DNA from: Phycisphaerae bacterium
GTDB taxonomy: Bacteria; Planctomycetota; Phycisphaerae; UBA1845
Direction of reading: 5' to 3'
NCBI GenBank assembly: GCA_029260035.1
Contig: JAJDEA010000035.1
Span: 1 to 34,361, forward strand
DNA length: 34,361 nt
The notes under the pieces were generated by a model. It saw only the letters and a list, made by a program, of their open reading frames with translations, was not told where the DNA came from and did no database searches. A program made the translations under genes and the position numbers. Numbering within the stretch: position 1 is the first letter of the stretch; each line of letters opens with the position of its first letter. Below, piece by piece: positions 7,239 through 14,838 of the stretch.

Positions 7239-8024
7239 TTAGCTCCCGCGTGCCGCAGCCATGAAATCGCGGGCCAAATCGGCGTCTATCGGATTCGCCG
7301 GGTCGCCTTGCTGTTTGAGTGAAGAACCGACAATAACCCCGGTCGCAGCCGAAAGAAGATCGCTTACCGTTTCGGCTGTCGCACCACTGCCGACAAAGAC
7401 CCTTCGGTCGGGAACGGCCTCTCGCACACGCCGCAATTCATCCATATCCACGGGCGACCCCGTTGCGTCACCTGTTACGATGAGGGCGTCCGCCAATCCT
7501 CGATACGCGACCTCTCTTGCGGCAAGCCCGATGTCCTGTTCGATTAACGGTTTGGCGTGCTTTACATGGACGTCAGCCAGGATCGCAATCCGGCGACCCA
7601 ATACTTTTCGATAACGCAAGGTCTCGGCTGCCCGCCCTTCGAGGATGCCTTGATCGGTAGCCATTACGCCGGTGTGCACATTCACTCGGACAAAACTTGC
7701 TCCGATGGTCGCCGCGATGCCCAAGGCTGATTTTGCATCGTTTCGCAAGGCATTTACGCCAACCGGCAATCCGATTTCCCTGCGAAGTTGGTCGCCTACT
7801 AAAGCCATCGCGCTGATCGTTGCCGGCTCCAGGCTCTCCCGGAAAAATGGAGCATCGCCGAAATTCTCAACTATGACGGCACTAAAGCCAGCGTCTTTCA
7901 GGCTCCTTGCATCGCCAAGCGCCCGCTCGATGATTTCGTCCATGGGCCATTGATGGCAAGGACTTCCCGGCAGCGCAGGAAGATGCACTACGCCGATCAA
8001 GGAGGGATTGGGCAAGTCAATCAT
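7239..8024 (-). CDS. BtpA/SgcQ family TIM-barrel protein
   Basis: This 261-residue protein begins LIGVVHLPALPGSP, the hallmark N-terminus of the BtpA (COG0434) family. Other conserved blocks are VENFGDAPFF, PVGVNALRNDA, VRVNVHTGVMATDQG, ILADVHVKHAKP, VTGDATGSPV and VFVGSGAT...GVIVGSSLK, which follow a TIM-barrel with a phosphate-binding site at the C-terminal end. The family is named after a cyanobacterial photosystem I biogenesis factor, but in non-phototrophs its role is unknown and a sugar- or nucleoside-related enzyme is likely. The ATG at 8024 is chosen over longer options because it has a GGAG site and the longer frame overlaps the groES-like gene. It lies between the groES-like and LD-carboxypeptidase genes in one operon. 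Confidence 0.88.
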   Translation of the reverse strand: MIDLPNPSLIGVVHLPALPGSPCHQWPMDEIIERALGDARSLKDAGFSAVIVENFGDAPFFRESLEPATISAMALVGDQLRREIGLPVGVNALRNDAKSALGIAATIGASFVRVNVHTGVMATDQGILEGRAAETLRYRKVLGRRIAILADVHVKHAKPLIEQDIGLAAREVAYRGLADALIVTGDATGSPVDMDELRRVREAVPDRRVFVGSGATAETVSDLLSAATGVIVGSSLKQQGDPANPIDADLARDFMAAARGS

Positions 8025-8076
8025 CGAAGACTCCGTCGCGATCGAATGGTTTTCTCTGCGGGGATAGGACGCCGTT

Positions 8077-8400
8077 TCATGACATCTTTCTGAAAACCGC
8101 GACGACGTCCTCGATCGGTACGACGAATAGCTGATTTCCCGGCTCAAACTCGACAGGAATCGCGTGCTTGGGATTGAACAGAACGCGATCGTATTGTCGG
8201 ATCGGAAAATCATCATCGTGGTCGATCTGTGCGGATACAGCTACGATTCGACCTGTGATCGTCGGAATCTCAATGGAATCCGGTAGCTCGATACCCCCTT
8301 TGGTCACCTTCTTGTCCTCATCCTTGCGAATCAGAACGCGTTTGCCCAAAGGCTCGACCGTTTCGATTTTCGATTTCTGAGTTTTCGGTTTATCCGGCAT
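8077..8400 (-). CDS. groS: GroES-like co-chaperonin, standing alone
   Basis: GroES forms a heptameric lid on GroEL and closes the folding chamber. This 107-residue protein has the family pattern: VEPLGKRVLIRKDE at the N-terminal strand, a mobile-loop segment GGIELPDSIEI near residues 35-45, GRIVAVSAQ, and a C-terminal strand ending VVPIEDVVAVF. It is about 10 residues longer than typical GroES because of a charged N-terminal tail. The YDRVLFNPKHAIPVEF block is diverged from the usual YKEVE-type motif. No groEL is in the window, so this may be a paralogue working with an unlinked GroEL. A GAGG site precedes the ATG. It heads the operon with the BtpA-family and S66 genes (52-bp gap). Confidence 0.82.
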   Translation of the reverse strand: MPDKPKTQKSKIETVEPLGKRVLIRKDEDKKVTKGGIELPDSIEIPTITGRIVAVSAQIDHDDDFPIRQYDRVLFNPKHAIPVEFEPGNQLFVVPIEDVVAVFRKMS

Positions 8401-8514
8401 TGCTTTCCTCTTTACACGTTCCCGGGTTGGAGAGCCAAGCTCCCTGCAACCTTCAATGATTGTACGAAGAAGCGTAAGTCAAAGCCATTGAGTGGCTACC
8501 CAATTATCGACTTT

Positions 8515-8552
8515 TGGAGCAAGTTCTATATGCTGGAGCAAGTTCTATATCT
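8515..8552 (+). repeat. 19-bp tandem duplication at the head of repeat copy 3
   Basis: TGGAGCAAGTTCTATATGC is followed immediately by TGGAGCAAGTTCTATATCT, two units with a 19-bp period. The second unit is the normal start of repeat copy 3, so the first is an extra copy of its leading hairpin. Confidence 0.8.
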
Positions 8553-8624
8553 ACAGTAGCGTTCCGAAGCACGCTTATACTCGTGCATATGGTCGATTCG
8601 TCGCTACACTTGACCGTTCGCTGC
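8534..8624 (+). repeat. Dispersed ~90-bp structured repeat, copy 3
   Basis: The canonical strand is plus, in the direction of the M29 aminopeptidase that starts 75 bp downstream. The leading hairpin TGGAGC-AA-GTTCTA keeps all six pairs through two G-U wobbles that work only on this strand. Then come CAGTAGCGTTC, GAAGCACG, a perfect inner hairpin GCACG...CGTGC, and CGTCGCTACACTTGAC with GTTCGCTGC. GTAGCG and CGCTAC pair across the element. It lies between the divergent groES-like and aminopeptidase genes. Confidence 0.85.
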
Positions 8625-8699
8625 AATAATAGAGAACTTGGCGCACGATCGACTGTAGCAATCGACCCCACACATGAAGAGAGATTAAGAGAAACCACC

Positions 8700-9815
8700 A
8701 TGCTCGATCCCAGAATGACAAGACTTGCTGAAACGCTGATCGGATATTCGACGGAATTGAAACCCGGCGAGAAGGTCCTCATTGAAGCGATCGATATCCC
8801 GGCGGAAATGACCTGCGAGCTGGTTCGTCAGGCTCGAAAGGCGGGAGCGGACCCTCTGGTCACACTGAAGAACACCCGTGTCGATCGAGCGCTTCGGATG
8901 GGTGGGACCAAGCCTCAGTTTGACCTCATGGCTGAAGTCGAAGCACTGCGAATGAGCAAGGTTGACGCCTACATCGGTATGCGCGGCAGCCATAACATTG
9001 CGGAGCTTTCCGACCTGCCGGACGAAGCGCACAAGCTCTATCAAGATACGGTATGGAAGCGCGTCCACATGGACCTGCGCGTGCCCAAGACGCGCTGGGT
9101 CGTTCTGCGCTGGCCTCATCCAGCGATGGCTCAGCAGGCCAATCGTAGCACCGAGTCCTTCGAGCAGTTTTATTTCGATGTATGCACGATGGATTATCGA
9201 CGTATGGGCGAAGCCATGAAGCCCTTGGCGAGGCGGATGAAAGAAGCTGGCGATGTGAAGATCGTGGGGCCGGGAACGGACCTCGCATTTTCAATCAAGG
9301 GAATTGACGCCATCCCCTGCGATGGCAAGTTGAATATCCCAGACGGCGAAGTATTCACCGCGCCGGTTCGAGACAGCATCCAGGGCACGCTGCAATACAA
9401 CGCTCGAACGATTTATCAGGGCGTCGTACATGATAATGTTCGATTCGAGTTTGAAAACGGTAAGATCGTCAAAGCTACGAGCACAAACACGGAGCACCTG
9501 AATAAGGTACTCGATACGGACGACGGCGCCAGATACGTTGGCGAATTCGCGATTGGCTTCAACCCTTTTGTGACCGAACCCATGCTGGACATTCTCTTTG
9601 ATGAGAAAATTGCCGGTTCATTCCATTTTACGCCCGGCCAAGCCTATGAAGAAGCAGACAACGGCAACAAGAGCACGATTCATTGGGATATTGTGTGCCT
9701 GCAGGACGCCGACAATGGTGGTGGGGAGATTTGGTTTGACGGCACGCTAATCCGCAAGGATGGCTTGTTTGTCGTGGACGATTTGCTTGCGCTCAATCCG
9801 GAAAACCTGAAATAA
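8700..9815 (+). CDS. M29-family metallo-aminopeptidase (AmpS/AmpT/PepS type)
   Basis: M29 aminopeptidases are cytoplasmic, two-metal enzymes that remove N-terminal residues from peptides. This protein is 371 residues long, the family size. Visible motifs are LIGYSTELKPGEKVLIEA at the N-terminus, the conserved NIPDGEVFTAP block, GEFAIGFNP, and the metal-ligand region with HFTPGQAYEEADNGN, STIHWDIV and EIWFDGTLI. These supply the Glu, His and Asp ligands. The frame is open back to 8514, but the ATG at 8700 begins where homology starts. The longer frame would run through repeat copy 3. An AAGAGA site precedes the ATG. It is transcribed alone, convergent with the DNA glycosylase gene. Confidence 0.9.
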   Translation: MLDPRMTRLAETLIGYSTELKPGEKVLIEAIDIPAEMTCELVRQARKAGADPLVTLKNTRVDRALRMGGTKPQFDLMAEVEALRMSKVDAYIGMRGSHNIAELSDLPDEAHKLYQDTVWKRVHMDLRVPKTRWVVLRWPHPAMAQQANRSTESFEQFYFDVCTMDYRRMGEAMKPLARRMKEAGDVKIVGPGTDLAFSIKGIDAIPCDGKLNIPDGEVFTAPVRDSIQGTLQYNARTIYQGVVHDNVRFEFENGKIVKATSTNTEHLNKVLDTDDGARYVGEFAIGFNPFVTEPMLDILFDEKIAGSFHFTPGQAYEEADNGNKSTIHWDIVCLQDADNGGGEIWFDGTLIRKDGLFVVDDLLALNPENLK

Positions 9816-9843
9816 ACGTGCTTCATGGAGTGCAGTGGTTTTG

Positions 9844-9866
9844 GCATCGTTGAACACAAGCGATGC
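9844..9866. terminator. Hairpin between convergent genes
   Basis: GCATCG and CGATGC are separated by 11 bases in the 63-bp gap between the aminopeptidase and the glycosylase genes. It could act as a bidirectional terminator. The absence of a T-run makes this uncertain. Confidence 0.3.
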
Positions 9867-9878
9867 AACCCCAATAGC

Positions 9879-10961
9879 CTACGACGCTCGGCGCGCACGT
9901 TTCGTCTTTCGATTCTTTATTGATAGCTCGGGATCGATGCCGACTTCTCGCAAGATGGACTTGGCACTTCCCCAGCCTAGCCAATGTTCGTACCACCAGA
10001 CAAGGTTTTTCCAATTGCCATAGCGTGCGTAAATCTTCTCGATCTGCTTGATCGTAGGTTTCTTGCCATTCATGTGCATTTGCGCGACGTGAGCGACGGT
10101 CGCACTGTCGATCGAGAGGCGGTCGTGTCGCCCCAGAAATCCCAGCAAATAGTGTGCGCTCGAAGGGCCTATCCCGCGGATCGATCTTAATTGTGCCAGA
10201 ATGTCGTCGCTTTCGACTTCCGGATCCGCTGCCAGTTGCGTGAGTTTGTCCGGGTCGATCCGCTTGTCACATACATCCTGGCAGAATTTCAATATCGATT
10301 CAGCTCGATACCCCACGCGACACACTTCCGTAAGGTAGCTTTCTCCCGCGCGAAGAATTTCCCGCGGCGTGGGCCAGGCGTTTAGGTTTACAAAGTTTGG
10401 AAATACAGGCCCTAACTGCCCGATTCGGTTAATCATCTTGACGGCCTGCGTCCAGGTGACGTTTGTGCTGCAGAGCGCCTTAATGATATTCTCTGTCATG
10501 GACGCAGATCGCAGCCCTCGCCCCGCGCCTATGAGTGGGAGAACATGAAGTGTCGGATGTTCGGCACAAATGGAGTAAAACTCGGAAAGATCACGACCTA
10601 GCCCAAGTACCAATCCAATCTCATGGCAAACATCGGCGATTCGCGGAGCAGATAGGTCTAGGCCTTCGACGATGACATTCAGCTGTACCGTTCGTTGGGT
10701 TCGCTTGCTCTCTGTGACGGAGACGCGACCCGCTAAATCGCCGAAACGAGTGACGACCTGAAAGCATTTCCCCCCTTCGCACCAGCCCATAGGGGCGCAT
10801 TCATGCCAGCCATGGCTGAGTGCCGTAGCCTTGAGTGAAAAGGGCGTGGTTACTGCGAGTTTTGCCGTTTCAATATCCAGAACTAAATCTCCATCGAAAG
10901 CTCTCCGAAATCGGCCTCCGATTGGGCCGATTTTCACTATCTTGCGTGCAAAATACAGCAA
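9879..10961 (-). CDS. AlkA/OGG-like DNA glycosylase (HhH-GPD superfamily)
   Basis: Base-excision repair glycosylases of this superfamily flip out and remove damaged bases. In this 360-residue protein, residues ~1-110 resemble the N-terminal antiparallel domain of AlkA/OGG1. Residues ~110-310 are the helical HhH-GPD domain. The helix-hairpin-helix is LRSIRGIGPSSAHYLLGFLG near 258-277. The conserved catalytic aspartate is probably Asp285 in RLSIDSATVAHV. The lysine found in bifunctional OGG1-type lyases is not seen in the hairpin, so a monofunctional AlkA-type activity is more likely. The C-terminus is aromatic (NLVWWYEHWLGWG), then basic (KNRKTKRARRAS). The start is uncertain: the longest frame begins with TTG and lacks a ribosome-binding site, and a GTG at 10937 is an alternative. 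Confidence 0.8.
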   Translation of the reverse strand: MLYFARKIVKIGPIGGRFRRAFDGDLVLDIETAKLAVTTPFSLKATALSHGWHECAPMGWCEGGKCFQVVTRFGDLAGRVSVTESKRTQRTVQLNVIVEGLDLSAPRIADVCHEIGLVLGLGRDLSEFYSICAEHPTLHVLPLIGAGRGLRSASMTENIIKALCSTNVTWTQAVKMINRIGQLGPVFPNFVNLNAWPTPREILRAGESYLTEVCRVGYRAESILKFCQDVCDKRIDPDKLTQLAADPEVESDDILAQLRSIRGIGPSSAHYLLGFLGRHDRLSIDSATVAHVAQMHMNGKKPTIKQIEKIYARYGNWKNLVWWYEHWLGWGSAKSILREVGIDPELSIKNRKTKRARRAS

Positions 10962-11163
10962 AAATGAAGGGCGTAGTAGCGCATTTTGCCGCTCATGTGT
11001 ACCATTGTGTCCGTTTTCGATACTCGCTCGGTCTGGGGCCTGAATAAGGCCTATTTCACATGTTGATAAATCCTAGTTATCGCCCCTAAGCTACGGCATC
11101 GTAAGACCTTATCGATAAATTACCAAGTTTGACACATGAACCACTACATATTGTTGTTCATCC

Positions 11164-11192
11164 TTGACGATACCCTATTTGTGGACTAAGAT
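11164..11192 (+). promoter_or_regulatory. Sigma-70-type promoter of nrdJ
   Basis: TTGACG (-35) and TAAGAT (-10) are separated by 17 bases. Transcription would start near 11199 and give nrdJ a 5' leader of about 205 nt. Confidence 0.5.
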
Positions 11193-11407
11193 TACTTTTG
11201 CTCGCCCGATATGGCACTGGCAGGTGAGATATCGCCGGGTTTGATCTCGCGGGGCGCATAGATGATTCGCGGGGCCGCGAATTCTAAGGGAGCGGGGAAG
11301 AGTTTAGGCAATTCTGTGCAGCGTATGACCTGTCCGGCGCGGGACCACGGGTCGAGAATAAAGTAAATTGTCCGGCCCATCAGCCGGTGGAGGAATAGCA
11401 AATCCAT
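11192..11407 (-). CDS. Doubtful small hypothetical protein antisense to the nrdJ leader
   Basis: A minus-strand frame reads MDLLFLHRLMGRTIYFILDP and ends REIKPGDISPASAISGEQK (71 residues; 62 if begun at the second Met). The codon choice and amino-acid mix look reasonable for this genome, and the frame stays open upstream to 11518 inside nrdJ. There is no ribosome-binding site, no recognised family, and the frame lies over the leader and ribosome-binding site of nrdJ. It may be a chance frame in a structured GC-rich leader. Confidence 0.25.
   Translation of the reverse strand: MDLLFLHRLMGRTIYFILDPWSRAGQVIRCTELPKLFPAPLEFAAPRIIYAPREIKPGDISPASAISGEQK
11265..11282 (+). promoter_or_regulatory. Perfect 8-bp hairpin in the nrdJ leader
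   Basis: ATTCGCGG pairs with CCGCGAAT across two G residues. It lies about 70 nt into the predicted leader. Together with the CCGGC/GCCGG hairpin at 11372-11387, which ends two bases before the GGAGG ribosome-binding site, it suggests a structured and possibly regulatory 5' leader. Confidence 0.4.
11372..11387 (+). promoter_or_regulatory. Hairpin abutting the nrdJ ribosome-binding site
   Basis: CCGGC and GCCGG flank a six-base loop. The GGAGG site of nrdJ begins at 11389, two bases after the stem. A longer alternative fold could mask the site. Confidence 0.35.
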
Positions 11408-13997
11408 GTCAGAAGCTCTGCTACAAAGCAAATCAGATTGTGTTAAGGATGACACCCGCAAGCGTGGGTCTGGTTTCAGCGAGAATGCGGAGCGCGTTCT
11501 TCGGGCGCGGTACCTCAAGAAGAACGAGGAAGGTCGCTGTACCGAATCGATCAGCGATTTGTTTCGCCGGGTCGCTCGCGCGATCGCCGATGCGGAGTTG
11601 CTCTACGATCCTGATCCTGACAACCGTAGCGAGTGGGAGAATCGATTCTACACGTTGATGATGAGCCGTCGGTTCATGCCGAACAGTCCGACGCTCATGA
11701 ACGCCGGACGAGAGATGGGCATGTTGAGCGCATGCTTTGTGCTTCCAGTTGGTGACAGTATCAATGAAATCTTCGACTCGATTAAGTACACAGCTTTGAT
11801 TCAAAAAGCTGGCGGCGGAACCGGGTTTGCTTTCGACGAGCTTCGCCCTACCGGTGATTATATCAGCAGCTCGGGCGGCACGACTAGTGGCCCAATTTCT
11901 TTCTGGCGTGCATTTAGCGAAGCCACCAACGCAATCCAACAAGGAGCTTTTCGGCGCGGTGCGAACATGGGGATGATGTACATCCATCACCCGGACATTC
12001 TCAAGTTCCTGCATGCTAAAGAAGACCTGACGCAGTTCAATAATTACAACATTTCCGTGAAGGTGCCGGATGACTGGATGGCGTCATTCCTGGAAGCTCC
12101 GGACGAGCCTCACGTTGTCACGAATCCTCGAACCAAGCGATCGTATTTGCTGCCGAAGGATCTCGAAACCTGGCAATACGACCTGAGGACGCTTGTCGAG
12201 TTGAAGGCGGACGAAGATGTGCCGGAAGGGGAGTTTTATACTCGACGTGACATTTGGAATATCGTTTTGACCAATGCTCATCGAACAGGTGAGCCGGGGT
12301 TGTGTTTTATCGACCGCATCAACGAGGATAATCCAACGCCACACATAGGCCGCATGGAAGCCACCAACCCGTGTGGCGAACAGCCGTTGCTTCCTTTTGA
12401 GGCATGTAATTTGGGCAGCATTAACCTTGCCACGTTCGTGCAGGAAGAAGATGGCGAGCCGGTCGTTGACTGGGATGGCTTGCGCGAGTCGATCCACGAG
12501 GGAACACGGTTTCTGGATAATGTGATCGACGCGAATCGATATCCGCTGCCTGAAATCGATCGGATATGCAAGTCCAACCGCAAGATCGGCCTGGGAATTA
12601 TGGGTTTTGCGGATGCACTGTACTTGCTGAAAGTTCCCTACAACTCCGAAGAGGGCGTCCAGTGGGGATCGCGGTTCATGAAGTTTGTCAATGATGAATC
12701 GCACAATTATAGCGAGCAGTTGGCGAAGGCGCGAGGGAATTTCCCGAATTGGAAAGGCAGTATTTACGAAACAAAACACGATCGGCCTATGCGGAATTCG
12801 ACCTGTACAACGGTCGCTCCAACGGGAACGATCAGCATTATCGCGGGTTGTTCCGGCGGGATTGAGCCAATGTACAGCCTGGCGTTCATGCGCAATGTGT
12901 TAAGAGGCCAATCCGAAGGCCAATCGGCGATGATCGAAGTGAATCCGATTTTTGAATCCGTGGCAGAAGAACAAGGATTCTTGAGCGAGGGACTGATGGA
13001 GCGCGTTGCCACGGATGGCACCCTCGCTAGCCTTGACGAAGTGCCTGATCACATTAAACAGGTGTTCGTATGCGCCCATGACGTGCCGCCATCATGGCAT
13101 ATGCGAATGCAGGCTTCCTTCCAGGAGCATTGCGACTCATCTATTTCCAAGACAATCAACTTCCCGGAAAGTGCATCGATCGATGACGTTGCGGAGATTT
13201 ATAAGCTCGCCTTTGAGCTTAAGTGCAAGGGTGTCACGGTGTACAGAAACGGTTGCCGGGAACACCAGCCAATGGCCCTCAAGGGTAGCGACGAGGCGCA
13301 CAAGCGGATGACCTCCGAAGCCGGGGGCGAGGAAGAACAAACAAAAACGGATAAACCTCATCTGAAACCTTCGGTATTGCCTGAGATTCAGAGTAGTTTG
13401 CGAATCAGGCAACTCACGCCGTTCGGAAACATGCACATCAACATCACGGTCGACTTGAATACTGGACGAGAGTTGGAAGTGTTTGCACAACTCGGCAAAG
13501 GTGGTGACATCGCCAACAGTGATCTTGAGGCGATCTGTCGTCTGACAAGTCTTTGGCTTCGATCGGGAGGTGACCTGGAGTTGGTTGTTAAGCAGTTGCG
13601 ATCAATCGGTTCCAGCTTGCAGGTCCACACCAAGGATGGAAAGATCATGAGTTTGGGCGATGGGCTTGCCAGAGCGCTTCGGCGATATCTCAATGCCAAG
13701 GCGGAATTCGGACTGCGATCACTCTTGCTGGGCGAGTCCTCAACCCTCACAACAGATGGAAAACCGATCGGAAAGCAAAACACGGAAACCAGGAAGAACG
13801 GAACCAATGGAAATGGCACCAAGGGTAACGGACACGGCGCCGAAAAGGCCACATTGCGAGTCCCGCCCCGAATGGAGGCGATGGGCATGCAATGGCAGCA
13901 GACTCAATACAAGGTAATTTGCCCAGAATGCCAGGAACAACTTAGGTTTAGCGAAGGATGTGTAACGTGTGATGGTTGTGGCTTCTCCAAATGTTAG
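11406..13997 (+). CDS. nrdJ: Vitamin B12-dependent (class II) ribonucleotide reductase
   Basis: NrdJ reduces ribonucleotides to deoxyribonucleotides with adenosylcobalamin as the radical source, and works with or without oxygen. The 863-residue protein has the core blocks RRFMPNSPTLMNAGREMGML followed by SACFVLPV (first redox cysteine), QKAGGGTGFAF, FRRGANMGMM, and NPCGEQPLLPFEACNLGSIN, which holds the thiyl-radical cysteine of the finger loop. It also has STCTTVAPTGTISIIAGCSG with the partner cysteine. The C-terminus has a low-complexity N/G/K/T linker, then a zinc ribbon with CPEC...CDGCGFSKC that carries the terminal redox cysteines. The start is supported by GGAGG 12 bases before the ATG. 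It is monocistronic, with a long leader and no nrdR box that I can see. Confidence 0.95.
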   Translation: MSEALLQSKSDCVKDDTRKRGSGFSENAERVLRARYLKKNEEGRCTESISDLFRRVARAIADAELLYDPDPDNRSEWENRFYTLMMSRRFMPNSPTLMNAGREMGMLSACFVLPVGDSINEIFDSIKYTALIQKAGGGTGFAFDELRPTGDYISSSGGTTSGPISFWRAFSEATNAIQQGAFRRGANMGMMYIHHPDILKFLHAKEDLTQFNNYNISVKVPDDWMASFLEAPDEPHVVTNPRTKRSYLLPKDLETWQYDLRTLVELKADEDVPEGEFYTRRDIWNIVLTNAHRTGEPGLCFIDRINEDNPTPHIGRMEATNPCGEQPLLPFEACNLGSINLATFVQEEDGEPVVDWDGLRESIHEGTRFLDNVIDANRYPLPEIDRICKSNRKIGLGIMGFADALYLLKVPYNSEEGVQWGSRFMKFVNDESHNYSEQLAKARGNFPNWKGSIYETKHDRPMRNSTCTTVAPTGTISIIAGCSGGIEPMYSLAFMRNVLRGQSEGQSAMIEVNPIFESVAEEQGFLSEGLMERVATDGTLASLDEVPDHIKQVFVCAHDVPPSWHMRMQASFQEHCDSSISKTINFPESASIDDVAEIYKLAFELKCKGVTVYRNGCREHQPMALKGSDEAHKRMTSEAGGEEEQTKTDKPHLKPSVLPEIQSSLRIRQLTPFGNMHINITVDLNTGRELEVFAQLGKGGDIANSDLEAICRLTSLWLRSGGDLELVVKQLRSIGSSLQVHTKDGKIMSLGDGLARALRRYLNAKAEFGLRSLLLGESSTLTTDGKPIGKQNTETRKNGTNGNGTKGNGHGAEKATLRVPPRMEAMGMQWQQTQYKVICPECQEQLRFSEGCVTCDGCGFSKC

Positions 13998-14222
13998 AAA
14001 TTGTACAATGTCCGGTAAAAATTTGACTTTTAAGCAGACTTTTCTGTTATTGCGCGTACAATAATATGACGATGTACCGAAAGTGATTGGATTTTCAGCC
14101 GATAGTATGGTAGCGCTGCTTATTGCATGTATGAGTTTTGTTTGGTAGTTAATCGAAGCATATATACTTTCGGAGGTAGGATTTAATTCAGTTCAAGCAG
14201 TATCCGGCTTCTTTCCCCTCCG

Positions 14223-14266
14223 GAAAGCACCGTTTCGCCTTCGGGCGAGCGGTGCTTTCTTTTTTT
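14223..14266 (+). terminator. Strong rho-independent terminator
   Basis: GAAAGCACCG pairs perfectly with CGGTGCTTTC. An inner CGCC-TTCG-GGCG tetraloop hairpin sits on top, and seven T follow. It is one of the clearest terminators in the window and probably ends nrdJ transcription or a small RNA downstream of nrdJ. Confidence 0.88.
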
Positions 14267-14453
14267 ACCTGTCCCAAAATCGTTTGCATTGAGCGGCCCG
14301 CAACCCTGAAAGGCCAAAGGTTCCAAAAACTGGCAAAGATTTGCGCTCCACGCAGCAATCGGTTTTGACATAATTACGGGTTTATCAGCTGTCCCCCCTC
14401 CCGCTTGCGAGTATTCCTGCCGACAATAGCCAAAAGCCGAAAACCCCGCCGTC

Positions 14454-14481
14454 TTGCCTATCAGGGGCGACCTGCTATACT
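14454..14481 (+). promoter_or_regulatory. Promoter of the rpsP-trmD-rplS operon
   Basis: TTGCCT (-35) and TATACT (-10) are separated by 16 bases. Transcription would begin near 14488, about 65 nt before the rpsP start. Confidence 0.6.
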
Positions 14482-14553
14482 CGCCGGACTTTGTATCTAA
14501 GCGAATCCGAGCGGCCGGTATGTTGGCTTGCTATTTGACCAGGAGTTGTACCT

Positions 14554-14817
14554 GTGGCGGTAAAAATCAGATTGAAAAGAATTGGTCGACGGCATAGGCC
14601 TGTTTATCGAGTCGTAGCCGTTGACTCCCGTAAGGCACGCGACAGCAAGGTTCTCGAAGAGTTGGGCAGTTTTGACCCGACGGTAAGCGATGACCAATCC
14701 GTGAACTTAAAGCCTGAACGAATTGCTTATTGGCTGGGCGTTGGTGCCCAACCGAGCGACACGGTGCGTCAGCTCGTTCAGAAATATGGCGATGCCAAAG
14801 AAGCCGTCTCCGCGTAG
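14554..14817 (+). CDS. rpsP: 30S ribosomal protein bS16
   Basis: bS16 binds 16S rRNA early in assembly of the small subunit. The 87-residue protein starts MAVKIRLKRIGRRHRPVYRV and continues VVAVDSRKARDSKVLEELGS and RIAYWLGVGAQPSDTVRQLV, all diagnostic. It begins with GTG, preceded by AGGAG at a good distance. It heads the operon. Twelve to 21 bases after its stop trmD begins, so rimM, which usually lies between them, is missing. Confidence 0.95.
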   Translation: MAVKIRLKRIGRRHRPVYRVVAVDSRKARDSKVLEELGSFDPTVSDDQSVNLKPERIAYWLGVGAQPSDTVRQLVQKYGDAKEAVSA

Positions 14818-14838
14818 ATTTCACAAGGCGTGCAAGGT

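Larger units (their letters stand above)
10962..11405. other. Intergenic region carrying the nrdJ promoter and leader
   Basis: This 444-bp gap separates the divergent glycosylase and nrdJ genes. It holds a plus-strand promoter at 11164-11192, hairpins at 11265-11282 and 11372-11387, and a possible minus-strand small open frame at 11192-11407. No cobalamin-riboswitch B12 box was recognised. Confidence 0.5.
13998..14553. other. Intergenic region between nrdJ and rpsP
   Basis: No gene is seen in 556 bp. The first ~160 bp are A/T-rich. A very strong plus-strand terminator lies at 14223-14266, about 225 bp after the nrdJ stop, and the rpsP promoter lies at 14454-14481. A short frame on the minus strand crosses the terminator and is not credible. 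A small RNA between 13998 and 14266 cannot be excluded. Confidence 0.5.

Noticed and set aside
11199..11405. Cobalamin riboswitch in the nrdJ leader
   Set aside because: GGCACTGGCAGG near 11211 recalls parts of the B12 box, but the order and the rest of the core are not there.
14183..14371. Minus-strand frame of 62 codons between nrdJ and rpsP
   Set aside because: It runs through the strong terminator hairpin and has no ribosome-binding site.
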